A stretch of DNA of 64,000 nt, taken from assembly GCA_022825065.1 (NCBI GenBank), contig JAJDYR010000033.1, positions 30,642-94,641 on the forward strand, given 5' to 3'. Both the position numbers and the translations under genes were made by a program. Under the pieces are notes generated by a model, which was not told where the DNA came from, did no database searches, and saw only the letters and a program-made list of their open reading frames with translations. Origin of the DNA: a bacterium (lineage in GTDB: Bacteria; UBA8248). Within the stretch, counting starts at the first letter, position 1; every line of letters starts with the position of its first letter. Of this stretch, positions 31,058-38,654 are shown piece by piece.

Positions 31058-31432
31058 CCATCATCCATGGATAATTGATTCAACAATGAATCATGCGCTT
31101 CGTCCGATATCGGGACAAAACGGCGTATTCAAGAAATCTCGATTGAAAATCAGGCGGTTCTCGCCCGGCGTCCCCCTCTGGAATCAGCGGAAACGCCAGT
31201 AGAGCGAAATGGTAGTCAGGGTCCCTTTCGCCAATCGTTCTTCAAGACGGGCCGAAGAACGAAATGTATGTGAAGAAAATAAGGGGGACGACCCTCGTCA
31301 TCCCGCATCTTTTTGAAATTCAACAGCTTACAAACTTCGAAAGCACGGATTGCGCAATAATCCCATTATTAAGAATCAATATAGGAGCCGAGGACGGATC
31401 TGTCAAGGAAAATGAAAATAATGAAATTTTCT
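31058..31432. other. AT-richer spacer with no supported gene
   Basis: This stretch separates mutS2 from the HIRAN gene and is clearly richer in A and T than its surroundings. It contains a short imperfect palindrome (GATTCAACAATGAATC near 31077-31092). A 69-codon open frame on the plus strand (31264-31473) has no ribosome site and overlaps the HIRAN gene. I see no promoter of quality for mutS2, though one is expected here. Confidence 0.5.
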
Positions 31433-31780
31433 TCAAATTGCGCCTGGACTTGAAGTCCATTTTACATCAATAGTGATATTGACTCCCATATTCGGTCGGT
31501 CGCCGGTCCCCCCGGTGATTCTGATATTCGCGATCTTAACGTACCCTCCATTGTCGATATGTGGAGCCAAGTTTTCTGAAACCTCCCTGCTGAGATAACC
31601 TATCTGGTCGTAATCCCCCCATACAGATATTGCATTCTTGTCATGTGGGTTGTTCGCTTCTCTCTCTAGGTAGAAAAAAGCATTTCCTGATATTGCTAAC
31701 CGTTTAATGATATCCTGGCGGTTTTCTCCATCATCATTACGTTTCGTTACTCCCATGACTTTGGTTTTAATTTGGTGCAT
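31433..31780 (-). CDS. Stand-alone HIRAN domain protein
   Basis: HIRAN domains bind DNA ends or damaged sites and are usually fused to helicases such as HLTF or to nucleases. Here the 115-residue product is almost only the domain: TKVMGVTKRNDDGENRQDII at the start, LEREANNPHDKNAISVWG, QIGYLSREVSENLAPHID, then a short strand-rich end. The pattern of Gly, Arg, Asn-Pro-x-Asp and Ile-Gly-Tyr-Leu is diagnostic. There is no good ribosome site before ATG 31780 and an in-frame stop lies six codons upstream. Base composition is AT-richer than its neighbours, which suggests acquisition or decay of a larger gene. Confidence 0.75.
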   Translation of the reverse strand: MHQIKTKVMGVTKRNDDGENRQDIIKRLAISGNAFFYLEREANNPHDKNAISVWGDYDQIGYLSREVSENLAPHIDNGGYVKIANIRITGGTGDRPNMGVNITIDVKWTSSPGAI

Positions 31781-32015
31781 GTGGAGGGAAGCTCCCTATA
31801 ATTTCAGCAACATTTCAAGAGCTCAGCTTCCTTTTTTCCCAATTCAATTTCTGCAATGACCGGATCGAAAACTCTTGTTATTAACCCGACAAGTAATTTC
31901 TCCAGGATGGTGGAGCCAAGAATGTTTCTTGGTATTTTGGGGCGCAGATGGAATAGAGCCACTACTAATTTTCGCCGTTCTGAAGGGCGACTTGTCGAAT
32001 GATGCGGCGAACGCC
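31781..32015. other. AT-richer spacer, possible remnant coding frame
   Basis: Between hisIE and the HIRAN gene a minus-strand frame from GTG 31962 to a stop at 31804 would encode about 52 residues (including PKIPRNILGSTILEKLL and EIELGKKEAELLKCC) that look protein-like. It has no ribosome site and is out of phase with the HIRAN gene. It may be the front part of a broken HIRAN gene or mere chance. No terminator is evident after hisIE. Confidence 0.3.
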
Positions 32016-32690
32016 CTATCTCTCGGACTCGGGCCTCCCGCCGCGTCCGAACCGGCGGGCGAGTTCCGCGAAAACGCGCCCCGGCGGCACGCCGCGCGCG
32101 GCCATCCCCACCAGGGTGTGGAACCACAAATCGGCCACCTCGTTCGTTATGGCGACCGCGTCGTCTTCCTTCATCGCCATGACGACCTCGGCGGCCTCTT
32201 CGTCTATTTTCTCCAGCACCCGCTCCTCGCCCTTCGCGAACAGGCGCGCCACGTAGCTCGAATCCGTATCGCCCGCCTCTTTCCTCGTGAGAATCAGGCG
32301 ATACACCGATTCGAGCAGGTTCTGATCGAATTCGAGCGGCTCCCCGCCCCTATCCCGCTCGGGCACGGGGATTTCATGAAAAAAACACGACATCCGGTTC
32401 GTGTGGCAGGCAGGCCCGTCGGGCCTCACGATGAACACCAGCGCATCGGCGTCGCAGTCGAGCCTCGCAGAAACGAGACGCAGATAGTTGCCCGACGTCT
32501 CGCCCTTGTGCCAAAGCTCCCCGCGGGAGCGCGACCAGAAATGGACGGTTCCCTTCTCGAGCGTCAATCGGAGCGATTCCTCGTTCACCCAGGCGAGGGT
32601 CAGGACCTGCCCCGTTCCCGCATCCTGGCAGATGGCGGGGGCCAGCCCCTGCTCGTTCCACTTGACCTCGGGGATTTCCGCTTCGTTCAC
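32016..32690 (-). CDS. hisI: Bifunctional phosphoribosyl-AMP cyclohydrolase/phosphoribosyl-ATP pyrophosphatase HisIE
   Basis: HisIE catalyses the second and third steps of histidine synthesis. Residues 1-115 are the HisI domain: [47 protein letters not shown] with the metal Cys, and [12 protein letters not shown]. Residues 125-215 are the HisE MazG-like helical domain, with [13 protein letters not shown] and [12 protein letters not shown]. The fusion order is the common bacterial one. It starts at GTG 32690, overlapping the hisF stop as GTGA. It is the last gene of the hisA-F-IE run. Confidence 0.96.
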   Translation of the reverse strand: MNEAEIPEVKWNEQGLAPAICQDAGTGQVLTLAWVNEESLRLTLEKGTVHFWSRSRGELWHKGETSGNYLRLVSARLDCDADALVFIVRPDGPACHTNRMSCFFHEIPVPERDRGGEPLEFDQNLLESVYRLILTRKEAGDTDSSYVARLFAKGEERVLEKIDEEAAEVVMAMKEDDAVAITNEVADLWFHTLVGMAARGVPPGRVFAELARRFGRGGRPESER

Positions 32691-33457
32691 AGCCTCACCT
32701 CCACGCCGCGCTCGCGCAGATAGACTTTCACCTCCTCGACCGAGTAATCGCCGAAATGGAAGATCGAGGCGGCCAGAACGGCGTCGGCGAAACCTTCTTC
32801 CAGACCCTCGTAGAGATGTTCGAGGTTCCCCACGCCGCCCGAGGCGATGACGGGCACACCCACCCGCTCGGCAATCGTGCGCGTGAGGGCCAGATCGTAC
32901 CCGTCCTTGGTTCCGTCCCTGTCCATGCTGGTGAGGAGAATCTCGCCCGCGCCCAGCGTGCACGCCTCCTCCGCCCAGGCCACGGCGTCCCGGCCCGTGG
33001 GACGCGAGCCCCCGTGCGTGAACGCCTCCCACCGGGGCGCATCCGCATCGCCCGGGACGCGCTTGGCGTCGATGGCGCAAACGATGGTGGAACTCCCGTA
33101 GCGCTCCGCCGAGCGCTTGAGGACGCCCGGGTCCCTGAGCGCCGCGCTGTTGATGCTCACCTTGTCCGCGCCCGCCCTCAGCAGATCGCGCACGTCTTTC
33201 TCCTCGCGCACGCCGCCGCCGACGGTGAGCGGGACGAACACGCGCTCCGCCGTACGCCGCACCATGTCGAGCAGGGTGCCGCGCTTCTCCTTCGAAGCCG
33301 TGATGTCCAGAAAACAGATTTCATCCGCGCCCATGTCGTCATAATGCGCGGCGCACTCCACGGGGTCGCCCGCGTCTCGCAAACCCTCGAAATTCACGCC
33401 CTTCACCACGCGGCCTTCCTTCACGTCGAGGCAGGGAATGATTCGCTTGGCTAGCAA
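32687..33457 (-). CDS. hisF: Imidazole glycerol phosphate synthase cyclase subunit HisF
   Basis: HisF uses ammonia supplied by HisH to turn PRFAR into imidazole glycerol phosphate and AICAR. The 256-residue barrel has both catalytic Asp residues, one in [15 protein letters not shown] (about residue 11) and one in [15 protein letters not shown] (about 130), and the phosphate loops VGGGVRE and [12 protein letters not shown]. It starts with TTG 33457 and overlaps the hisA stop by seven bases. AICAR from this step feeds PurH, encoded elsewhere in the window. Confidence 0.97.
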   Translation of the reverse strand: MLAKRIIPCLDVKEGRVVKGVNFEGLRDAGDPVECAAHYDDMGADEICFLDITASKEKRGTLLDMVRRTAERVFVPLTVGGGVREEKDVRDLLRAGADKVSINSAALRDPGVLKRSAERYGSSTIVCAIDAKRVPGDADAPRWEAFTHGGSRPTGRDAVAWAEEACTLGAGEILLTSMDRDGTKDGYDLALTRTIAERVGVPVIASGGVGNLEHLYEGLEEGFADAVLAASIFHFGDYSVEEVKVYLRERGVEVRL

Positions 33458-34176
33458 GAGAGCATCTCCATCGCTTTTGGAAAGTCCATGGTCCCCTCAT
33501 AGAGGGCGCGCCCCACGACGGCGCCGATGACGCCTACATCTTCCAGGGGAATGAGTTTTTCCACGTCCTCGAGCCTGCTCACCCCGCCCGCGGCGATGAC
33601 GGGCAGACCGCAGGCCTGGGCCAAGGCGGCGGTGGGTGCGGGGTCGAAGCCCTCCAGCGTGCCGTCGCGCCTGATGTCGGTGAAGATGACCCCCGCCAGG
33701 GGAAGATGGGCGAAGCGGTTCGCGAGCGATTCGGGCGACACCGAATCGCCCTCCTCCCAGCCCGATATCCTGACTTCCCCGTCTTTGGCGTCGATGCCCA
33801 AAAGGATTTTTCCGGGATTTTTGCGGGCGGCTGCTTCGAGGAATTCGGGGTTTTTGAGCGCGCTCGTGCCGAGGATGACGAAGCTCGCCCCCGCCTCCAG
33901 GACGGCCGCCAGCGAAACTTCGGAGCGCACGCCGCCGCCGAACTCCACGGGGACGTCCACGGCCTCGGCCACCTGCTCCAAAACGTCGATGTGGGCGGGC
34001 GCGCCGTCGAAGGCGCCGTCGAGATCGATGAGATGGAGCCGCTGCGCTCCCTGCTCCACCCAGCGCAGGGCCCAGGCCACCGGGTCGTCGCCATAGACGA
34101 TCTCGCGCCCTTTCTGGCCCTGGATGAGCCGCACGCATTTGCCGCCCTTGAGATCGACCGCCGGAATGAGAAGCAA
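33451..34176 (-). CDS. hisA: Phosphoribosylformimino-AICAR phosphate isomerase HisA
   Basis: HisA performs the Amadori isomerisation of ProFAR to PRFAR. The 241-residue barrel mirrors HisF. The first catalytic Asp is in [17 protein letters not shown] (residue 8) and the second in [17 protein letters not shown] (about 130), with [10 protein letters not shown] and [12 protein letters not shown] as phosphate sites. The second block with DIRRDGT distinguishes it from HisF. It starts at TTG 34176 with a G-rich region upstream. A 400-base repeat-bearing gap separates it from hisH, so coupling with hisH has been lost here. Confidence 0.96.
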   Translation of the reverse strand: MLLIPAVDLKGGKCVRLIQGQKGREIVYGDDPVAWALRWVEQGAQRLHLIDLDGAFDGAPAHIDVLEQVAEAVDVPVEFGGGVRSEVSLAAVLEAGASFVILGTSALKNPEFLEAAARKNPGKILLGIDAKDGEVRISGWEEGDSVSPESLANRFAHLPLAGVIFTDIRRDGTLEGFDPAPTAALAQACGLPVIAAGGVSRLEDVEKLIPLEDVGVIGAVVGRALYEGTMDFPKAMEMLSC

Positions 34177-34426
34177 GACGCCACCCCCGAGATGAAGCTT
34201 CCGTTTCTCTTGCGCCTCTCATTAAACCCAAACGGGTTTTATTGCAAACGCTTACGGGAAATTATCGTGGAAAAGGGGCGAAGGTACGCTCGAAACGGCC
34301 CGCCAGAGGGGCGGCCCCCAGGGGGTTGGGGGTTGAACCCGACCGAGGAGGGAGGGTTCATGGCAAGGAGGGATGAGGGGATCGCAGGGAATCATGCTTC
34401 ACTCGCCCTCCCTTAGCTTGAAAACC

Positions 34427-34577
34427 AACCCCCCCTACCCCCCCTTGTCAGGGGGGTATAAAAAGGCGATGCGCCCTCGCCGGGCTGAGGGGGTTTTGCT
34501 TTTTCTTGCCCCCCTGACAAGGGGGGGGTAGGGGGGTTGCCTTTATCCCCTGATGAAGGAATTTTTTCAACAACCCC
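34427..34577. repeat. Palindromic intergenic repeat, copy B (hisH-hisA gap)
   Basis: The core has a left arm (34427-34456: CAA, C7, TA, C7, TTGTCA, G6) and a right arm (34509-34541) around a centre with TATAAAAAGGCGATGC and GCTTTTTCTTG. The right flank GGTTGCCTTTATCCCCTGA also occurs inverted in copy C. The block ends with TTTTTTCAACAACCCCC (34562-34577), directly touching the hisH stop codon. The other part of the gap (34177-34426) is G-rich near 34315-34340 and otherwise holds nothing I recognise. Confidence 0.88.
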
Positions 34578-35246
34578 CTACGCGGAAGCGGCTTCTCGCG
34601 CGCGGCAGATGTCGACGAATTTCCTTAAAATCCCCAGGCCGAGCGCGCCGCTTTTCTCCGGGTGGAACTGGGTGGCGAAGAGGTTTCCCCTGTGGACGCT
34701 GGCGATGAACGGCACGCCGAAATCGCACGTCGCCGCGATCCAGGGCCGCGCCGCTTCTGAGGGCTCCGCATAGTAGGAGTGGACGAAATAGAAATGCGCC
34801 CCGCTCGGCACGCCTTCAAGAATCGGGGAGTGGTTCTGAAACTCAGGCTGGTTCCAGCCCATGTGGGGAACCTTCAAGGGCAGCGCGCCGCCGTTTTCCG
34901 TCATCCCCTCGGGGAAGCGCCGCACGCGCCCGGGCAGGATTCCCAGGCCCGGCGTGGCGCCGAACTCCTCGCTCTCCTCGAAAAGAATCTGGAGGCCCAG
35001 GCATATCCCGAGGTAGGGAACGCCTCCCTCGATGACGCGGCGCAAGGGGCCGGTGAGGCCGGCTTCCTCCAGGGCGCGCATGCAATCCGGAAAGCCGCCT
35101 ATGCCGGGCAGAATGACGCCCGCCGCCGCCGCCAGGGTCTTCGGGTCGTCGCTCAGCACCGCCTCAGCACCTATTTTGGCCAGAGCGTTCCTCACGCTCA
35201 GGATGTTTCCCATGCCGTAGTCGACCACGACGATCTCGGCCGTCAT
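34578..35246 (-). CDS. hisH: Imidazole glycerol phosphate synthase glutaminase subunit HisH
   Basis: HisH hydrolyses glutamine and channels ammonia to HisF. The 222-residue class I amidotransferase has the nucleophile Cys in GVPYLGICLGLQILFE (about residue 85) and the His-Glu pair in QFHPEKSG near 200. It also has VDYGMGNILSVRNAL at the start and the HisH-specific VPHMGWN. ATG 35246 has a strong AGGAGG site. The gene is boxed in on both sides by the GGGG(T/C)TGTTGAAAAA motif: one copy touches its stop codon and one (35262-35280) sits just before its ribosome site. Confidence 0.97.
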   Translation of the reverse strand: MTAEIVVVDYGMGNILSVRNALAKIGAEAVLSDDPKTLAAAAGVILPGIGGFPDCMRALEEAGLTGPLRRVIEGGVPYLGICLGLQILFEESEEFGATPGLGILPGRVRRFPEGMTENGGALPLKVPHMGWNQPEFQNHSPILEGVPSGAHFYFVHSYYAEPSEAARPWIAATCDFGVPFIASVHRGNLFATQFHPEKSGALGLGILRKFVDICRAREAASA

Positions 35247-35261
35247 TCTGCTCCTCCTACC

Positions 35262-35562
35262 GGGGCTGTTGAAAAAGCCCTCGCATCTCCCTCATCCTGA
35301 GTAGCGGCCCCTCGACTTCGCTCGGGACAAGCTCTGCCCACACCTTCCTCATCCTGAGTAGCCGCCGAAGGCGGCGTATCGAAGGACGCCCTCTCGCACG
35401 CCGGGAGACGCTTCCCATCCTTCGATACGGCGCTTTCGCGCCTACTCAGGATGAGGTTTTATGGTTACCTGCGCGGTAGAGATAGAGACGTGACTTTTTC
35501 AACAGTCTCGTATGCGTCCCCTACAAATCAAACCCGATTCATGCGGGTTTCTCAACAACCCC
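35262..35562. repeat. Bounded palindromic block between hisB and hisH
   Basis: The block starts with GGGGCTGTTGAAAAAGCCC (35262-35280) and ends with the inverted form GGGTTTCTCAACAACCCC (35545-35562). A further inner copy, GACTTTTTCAACAGTC, is at 35492-35507. Inside lies a large inverted repeat: about 39 bases from CTCATCCTGAGTAGCCGCC (arm 35349-35388) pair with an arm at 35418-35456 that ends CCTACTCAGGATGAGG. A third direct partial copy of CTCATCCTGAGTAG is near 35290. The core differs from copies A, B and C, although the ends are shared. The last 27 bases to the hisB stop hold nothing clear. Confidence 0.85.
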
Positions 35563-35589
35563 ATCATGACGGAACTCCAGAAAGAAATT

Positions 35590-36192
35590 CTACAAGACGC
35601 CCTTGGTGCTGGGCACGCTCGTGTCTCTGGGATCGAGCGCGACGCCCGCGCGCAGCGCCCGCGCGAAGCCCTTGAACACGGCTTCGACCATGTGGTGGCT
35701 GTTGTCCCCGTAGCAGACCTCGACGTGGAGGTCGACGCCCGCGTGGGTGGCCACCGACCAGAAGAACTCGCGCACGAGCGCGGTGTCGAACTCGCCGATT
35801 TGGGCTTCAGGGAAAGAGGCGCGGAAGACGAGGTTCCCCCTGCCGCCGAAATCCGCCGCCACGTGAACGAGCGCGTCCATCATGGGCAGGCGCACGTCGG
35901 CGTAGCGGGTGATGCCCGCCCGGTCTCCGAGCGCCTTCGCCAGCGTCCGCCCCAGGATGATGCCCACGTCCTCCACCGTGTGGTGGCCGTCGACGTCCAA
36001 ATCTCCCTTGCCGCGGACGGTCAAATCCACCAGCCCGTGGCGGGCGATCTGGGCGAGCATGTGATCGAAGAAACCGAGGCCCGTACCGATTTCGGCCTCT
36101 CCCGCGCCGTCGAGGTTGACGGCGACGGTGAAGTCGGTCTCTTTCGTCTTTCTGCTCACGCGCGCTTTTCTCTGCCTGGCTTTCGACGCCAC
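35590..36192 (-). CDS. hisB: Imidazoleglycerol-phosphate dehydratase HisB (monofunctional)
   Basis: HisB dehydrates imidazole glycerol phosphate to imidazole acetol phosphate. The 200-residue product has only the dehydratase domain, without the HisN phosphatase found in enterobacteria. Metal-binding motifs are [29 protein letters not shown] and [13 protein letters not shown]. It ends with the typical VPSTKG. The start is GTG 36192, preceded by GGGAGAGAGAAG. It stands alone, isolated from hisH and hisD by repeat blocks of 343 and 462 bases, so it may need its own promoter, which I could not find. Confidence 0.96.
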   Translation of the reverse strand: MASKARQRKARVSRKTKETDFTVAVNLDGAGEAEIGTGLGFFDHMLAQIARHGLVDLTVRGKGDLDVDGHHTVEDVGIILGRTLAKALGDRAGITRYADVRLPMMDALVHVAADFGGRGNLVFRASFPEAQIGEFDTALVREFFWSVATHAGVDLHVEVCYGDNSHHMVEAVFKGFARALRAGVALDPRDTSVPSTKGVL

Positions 36193-36331
36193 CTTCTCTC
36201 TCCCGGCGGATAGAAAATTTCAGTGAAAACGCCGCCTTACGGCAGTGCGATTATGCTTGATCCGCGCCCGCCCCGCCAGCGCCCCCTCAGGGAACTGGTG
36301 AAAAAGCCCGCAAAATGAAACCACTCCCCCT

Positions 36332-36656
36332 GGGGTTGTTGGAAAAGCCCCTTTTCAGGGGATAAAGGCAACCCCCCCTACCCCCCTTGTCAGGGGGGCA
36401 TAAAAAAGAAAGCAAAACCCCCTCTACCGGCGGCGGGCGTCGCCTTTTCCTATCCCTATTACAAGGGGGCTTTTCTTCCACTTCCTCGTCAGGGCGTATC
36501 GCCTTTTTATACCCCCCTGTCAAGGGGGGGTAGGGGGGGTTGGTTTTCAAGGCGAGAGCCTGCGCCGCCGCCCGATTTCGGGTTTTGGTCGTCATTCCGG
36601 CTTTTGCCGGAATGACGGTGAACACTCTCTACGGGGAGGTTGTTCAACAGCCCCTC
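36332..36656. repeat. Bounded palindromic block between hisD and hisB, copy C
   Basis: The block starts with GGGGTTGTTGGAAAAGCCCC (36332-36351) and ends with GTTGTTCAACAGCCCC touching the hisD stop codon. Inside is an inverted, longer version of the core: arms at 36367-36398 and 36512-36542 around about 110 bases that include AAAGCAAAACCCCC and CGTATCGCCTTTTTATA. Next to it is a perfect 12-bp-arm hairpin, CGTCATTCCGGC, TTTT, GCCGGAATGACG (36590-36617). A partial GTGAAAAAGCCC is at 36298. The rest of 36193-36331 holds nothing I recognise. Confidence 0.87.
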
Positions 36657-37950
36657 AGGATGCGCCGCGCCTCAGGCGCAGGGCCCGCGCGTGCGCGGGC
36701 AGGCCTTCGAGATCGGCGAGCCGCGCCGCGGGTTCGGCCAGCCGCGCGGCGGCCTCCGCATCGAAACACACCTTGCTCGTCCACTTGATGAAGTCATACA
36801 CGCCGAGCGGCGAGGCGAAGCGCGCCGCACCGCCCGTGGGAAGCACGTGGTTGGGGCCTGCGACGTAATCGCCCAAAGGAACCGGACTCCACGGCCCGCA
36901 AAACACCGCGCCGGCATTGCGAATGTCTTTCGCCGCTTCCTCCGCATTCTCCATCAAAATCTCCAGGTGCTCGGGCGCGAGCATTTCCGCCACCGCAAGC
37001 GCCTCCTCGCGCGATGCCACCTCGATGACGGCGCCGCGATTCTCCAGAGCCTGCGCTATCTCCCCGCTCCTCTCAGCGGAGCGCAACTGGCTCTCCACTT
37101 CTCTTTCGAGGGCATCGGCCACGTCCGCGCCCACGCAGACGCCCACCGCCATGGCTTGTGAGTCGTGCTCGGCCTGGGCGAGCAGGTCCGCCGCCGCCCA
37201 TTCGGCCAGAGCGGCATCGTCCAAAAGCACGACCACCTCGCTCGGGCCGGCCTCTTTATCGATTTCCACGCGCCCGCGAACGATGCGCTTGGCGGCGGCG
37301 ACGTAGACGTTGCCCGGCCCCACTATCTTGTCCACGCTGGGGACGCTCCTCGTGCCGTAGGCCATCGCGGCGACCGCCTGCGCGCCCCCCACGCGCACGA
37401 CGCGCTCGAGACCCGCCAGGGAAGCCGCCGCCAGCACGGCGGCGGGCACCTCACCGTCCGGGCCCGGCGGCGTGCACAGAACCAACTCGTCCACGCCCGC
37501 GACCTGCGCGGGAATCGCGTTCATGAGCACGGTGGAGGGATAGGCCGCCGTGCCGCCGGGCGCATACAGACCCACGCTCGCGAGCGGTGTGGGTTCGAGC
37601 GTGAGCCGCTCGCCGGGCGTTTGCTCGACATTGATTGTTCGGGGAACCTGCGCCTCGTGGAACGCGCGTATCCGCTCCCCGGCGAGTTTCAGGGCGTCCA
37701 GCGTCTCGGACGGCAGCGCATCGAGCGCGCGCGCCATCTCCTCCTCGCCTACGACGAGGCTCCCGGCGTCCAGGGAAACGCCGTCGAACGCCTGTGTCAG
37801 TTCGATAAGCGCGTCATCGCCCTCCGCGCGCACGCGCTCGATGATCGCGCGTACGTCCCCCTCGACGCGGGAAAACGCATCCTCCCCGCCCAGGGAGAGG
37901 CGCTCTATCCCGGCGGCAAAATCCTCCGCCCCGTAGGCGAAGCGCCTCAC
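36655..37950 (-). CDS. hisD: Histidinol dehydrogenase HisD
   Basis: HisD oxidises histidinol to histidine in two NAD+-dependent steps. The 431-residue product has GLYAPGGTAAYPSTVLMNAI, VDKIVGPGNVYVAAAKRIV, EAGPSEVVVLLD, LLAQAEHDSQA with the Zn-site Gln and His, and GPNHVLPTGGAARF. The C-terminal catalytic Glu-His pair is in AEMLAPEHLEILME. GTG 37950 overlaps the hisG stop as GTGA. A longer open frame through hisG is not coding. It is coupled to hisG and murA upstream. Confidence 0.96.
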   Translation of the reverse strand: MRRFAYGAEDFAAGIERLSLGGEDAFSRVEGDVRAIIERVRAEGDDALIELTQAFDGVSLDAGSLVVGEEEMARALDALPSETLDALKLAGERIRAFHEAQVPRTINVEQTPGERLTLEPTPLASVGLYAPGGTAAYPSTVLMNAIPAQVAGVDELVLCTPPGPDGEVPAAVLAAASLAGLERVVRVGGAQAVAAMAYGTRSVPSVDKIVGPGNVYVAAAKRIVRGRVEIDKEAGPSEVVVLLDDAALAEWAAADLLAQAEHDSQAMAVGVCVGADVADALEREVESQLRSAERSGEIAQALENRGAVIEVASREEALAVAEMLAPEHLEILMENAEEAAKDIRNAGAVFCGPWSPVPLGDYVAGPNHVLPTGGAARFASPLGVYDFIKWTSKVCFDAEAAARLAEPAARLADLEGLPAHARALRLRRGAS

Positions 37951-38654
37951 GCCTTCTCCTTTCGGGACGGGCCCTTCGCGCCGTTGCCCATGCCGTTCGC
38001 GGCGGGGGGTATCACCCCCTTCAACTGTTCGATGATCGCGCTCACTTTCTTGTAGTTCGTCTTCAGGCTCGCGCGGTTGGCGATGAGCCTGGCGGTCGCG
38101 CTGAATATCTCGCGAATCGGCGCCAGCCCGTTGGCCCGAAGCGTCCCGCCGGTGTCCACCAGATCCACAACCAGGTCCGCCACGCCCGTGGCGGGGGCGA
38201 TCTCCACGTTGCCGTAGAGCCGGATGATCTTGGCCTGAACCCCCATCTGCTCGAAAAACCGGGTGGTGATGGCGGGAAACTTCGTCGCCACGCGCAGCGA
38301 TATCCGCCCGGTCAGGTCCGCCCAGGTCATTCCCTCGGGCGCCGCCACCATGAGGCGGCACGGCGCCACCTTCATGTCCAGGGGTTCGTATACGTCGCGC
38401 CCCTGTTCGAGCAGCACATCGCGCCCGATGACGCCCAGATCGGCGGCCCCGCGCTCCACGTAGATGGGCACGTCGTGGTTCCTGAGAATCAGGACCCGGA
38501 TCCCCGTTTTGGGGTCGCGCAGGATGAGTTTTCGGGATTTGTCCGATATCGGTTTGGACAAGACTCCCGCCTTCACCAGACATTCGGTGGCCTCCGTGAA
38601 AATTCTTCCCTTGGGCAGGGCGATGATCAATTCTTTCTCCCGGTTCTCTTTCAT
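37947..38654 (-). CDS. hisG: ATP phosphoribosyltransferase HisG (short, HisZ-dependent type)
   Basis: HisG makes phosphoribosyl-ATP, the first step of histidine synthesis. At about 235 residues it has the catalytic domains (IIALPKGRIFTEATECL, RGAADLGVIGRDVLLEQ, the PRPP loop VADLVVDLVDTGGTLRANGL) but lacks the C-terminal ACT-like regulatory domain of the roughly 290-residue long form. Short forms normally need the HisRS-like partner HisZ for activity and feedback control, and no hisZ is in this window. ATG 38654 overlaps the murA stop as TGATG. A GTG one codon earlier is an alternative. Confidence 0.93.
   Translation of the reverse strand: MKENREKELIIALPKGRIFTEATECLVKAGVLSKPISDKSRKLILRDPKTGIRVLILRNHDVPIYVERGAADLGVIGRDVLLEQGRDVYEPLDMKVAPCRLMVAAPEGMTWADLTGRISLRVATKFPAITTRFFEQMGVQAKIIRLYGNVEIAPATGVADLVVDLVDTGGTLRANGLAPIREIFSATARLIANRASLKTNYKKVSAIIEQLKGVIPPAANGMGNGAKGPSRKEKA

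Noticed and set aside
31264..31473. 69-codon plus-strand gene in the AT-rich islet
   Set aside because: It has no ribosome site, no recognisable motif and overlaps the better supported HIRAN gene.
34427..36656. CRISPR array or insertion sequence in the his gaps
   Set aside because: The repeats are inverted and not regularly spaced direct repeats with unique spacers, and there is no transposase frame within them.
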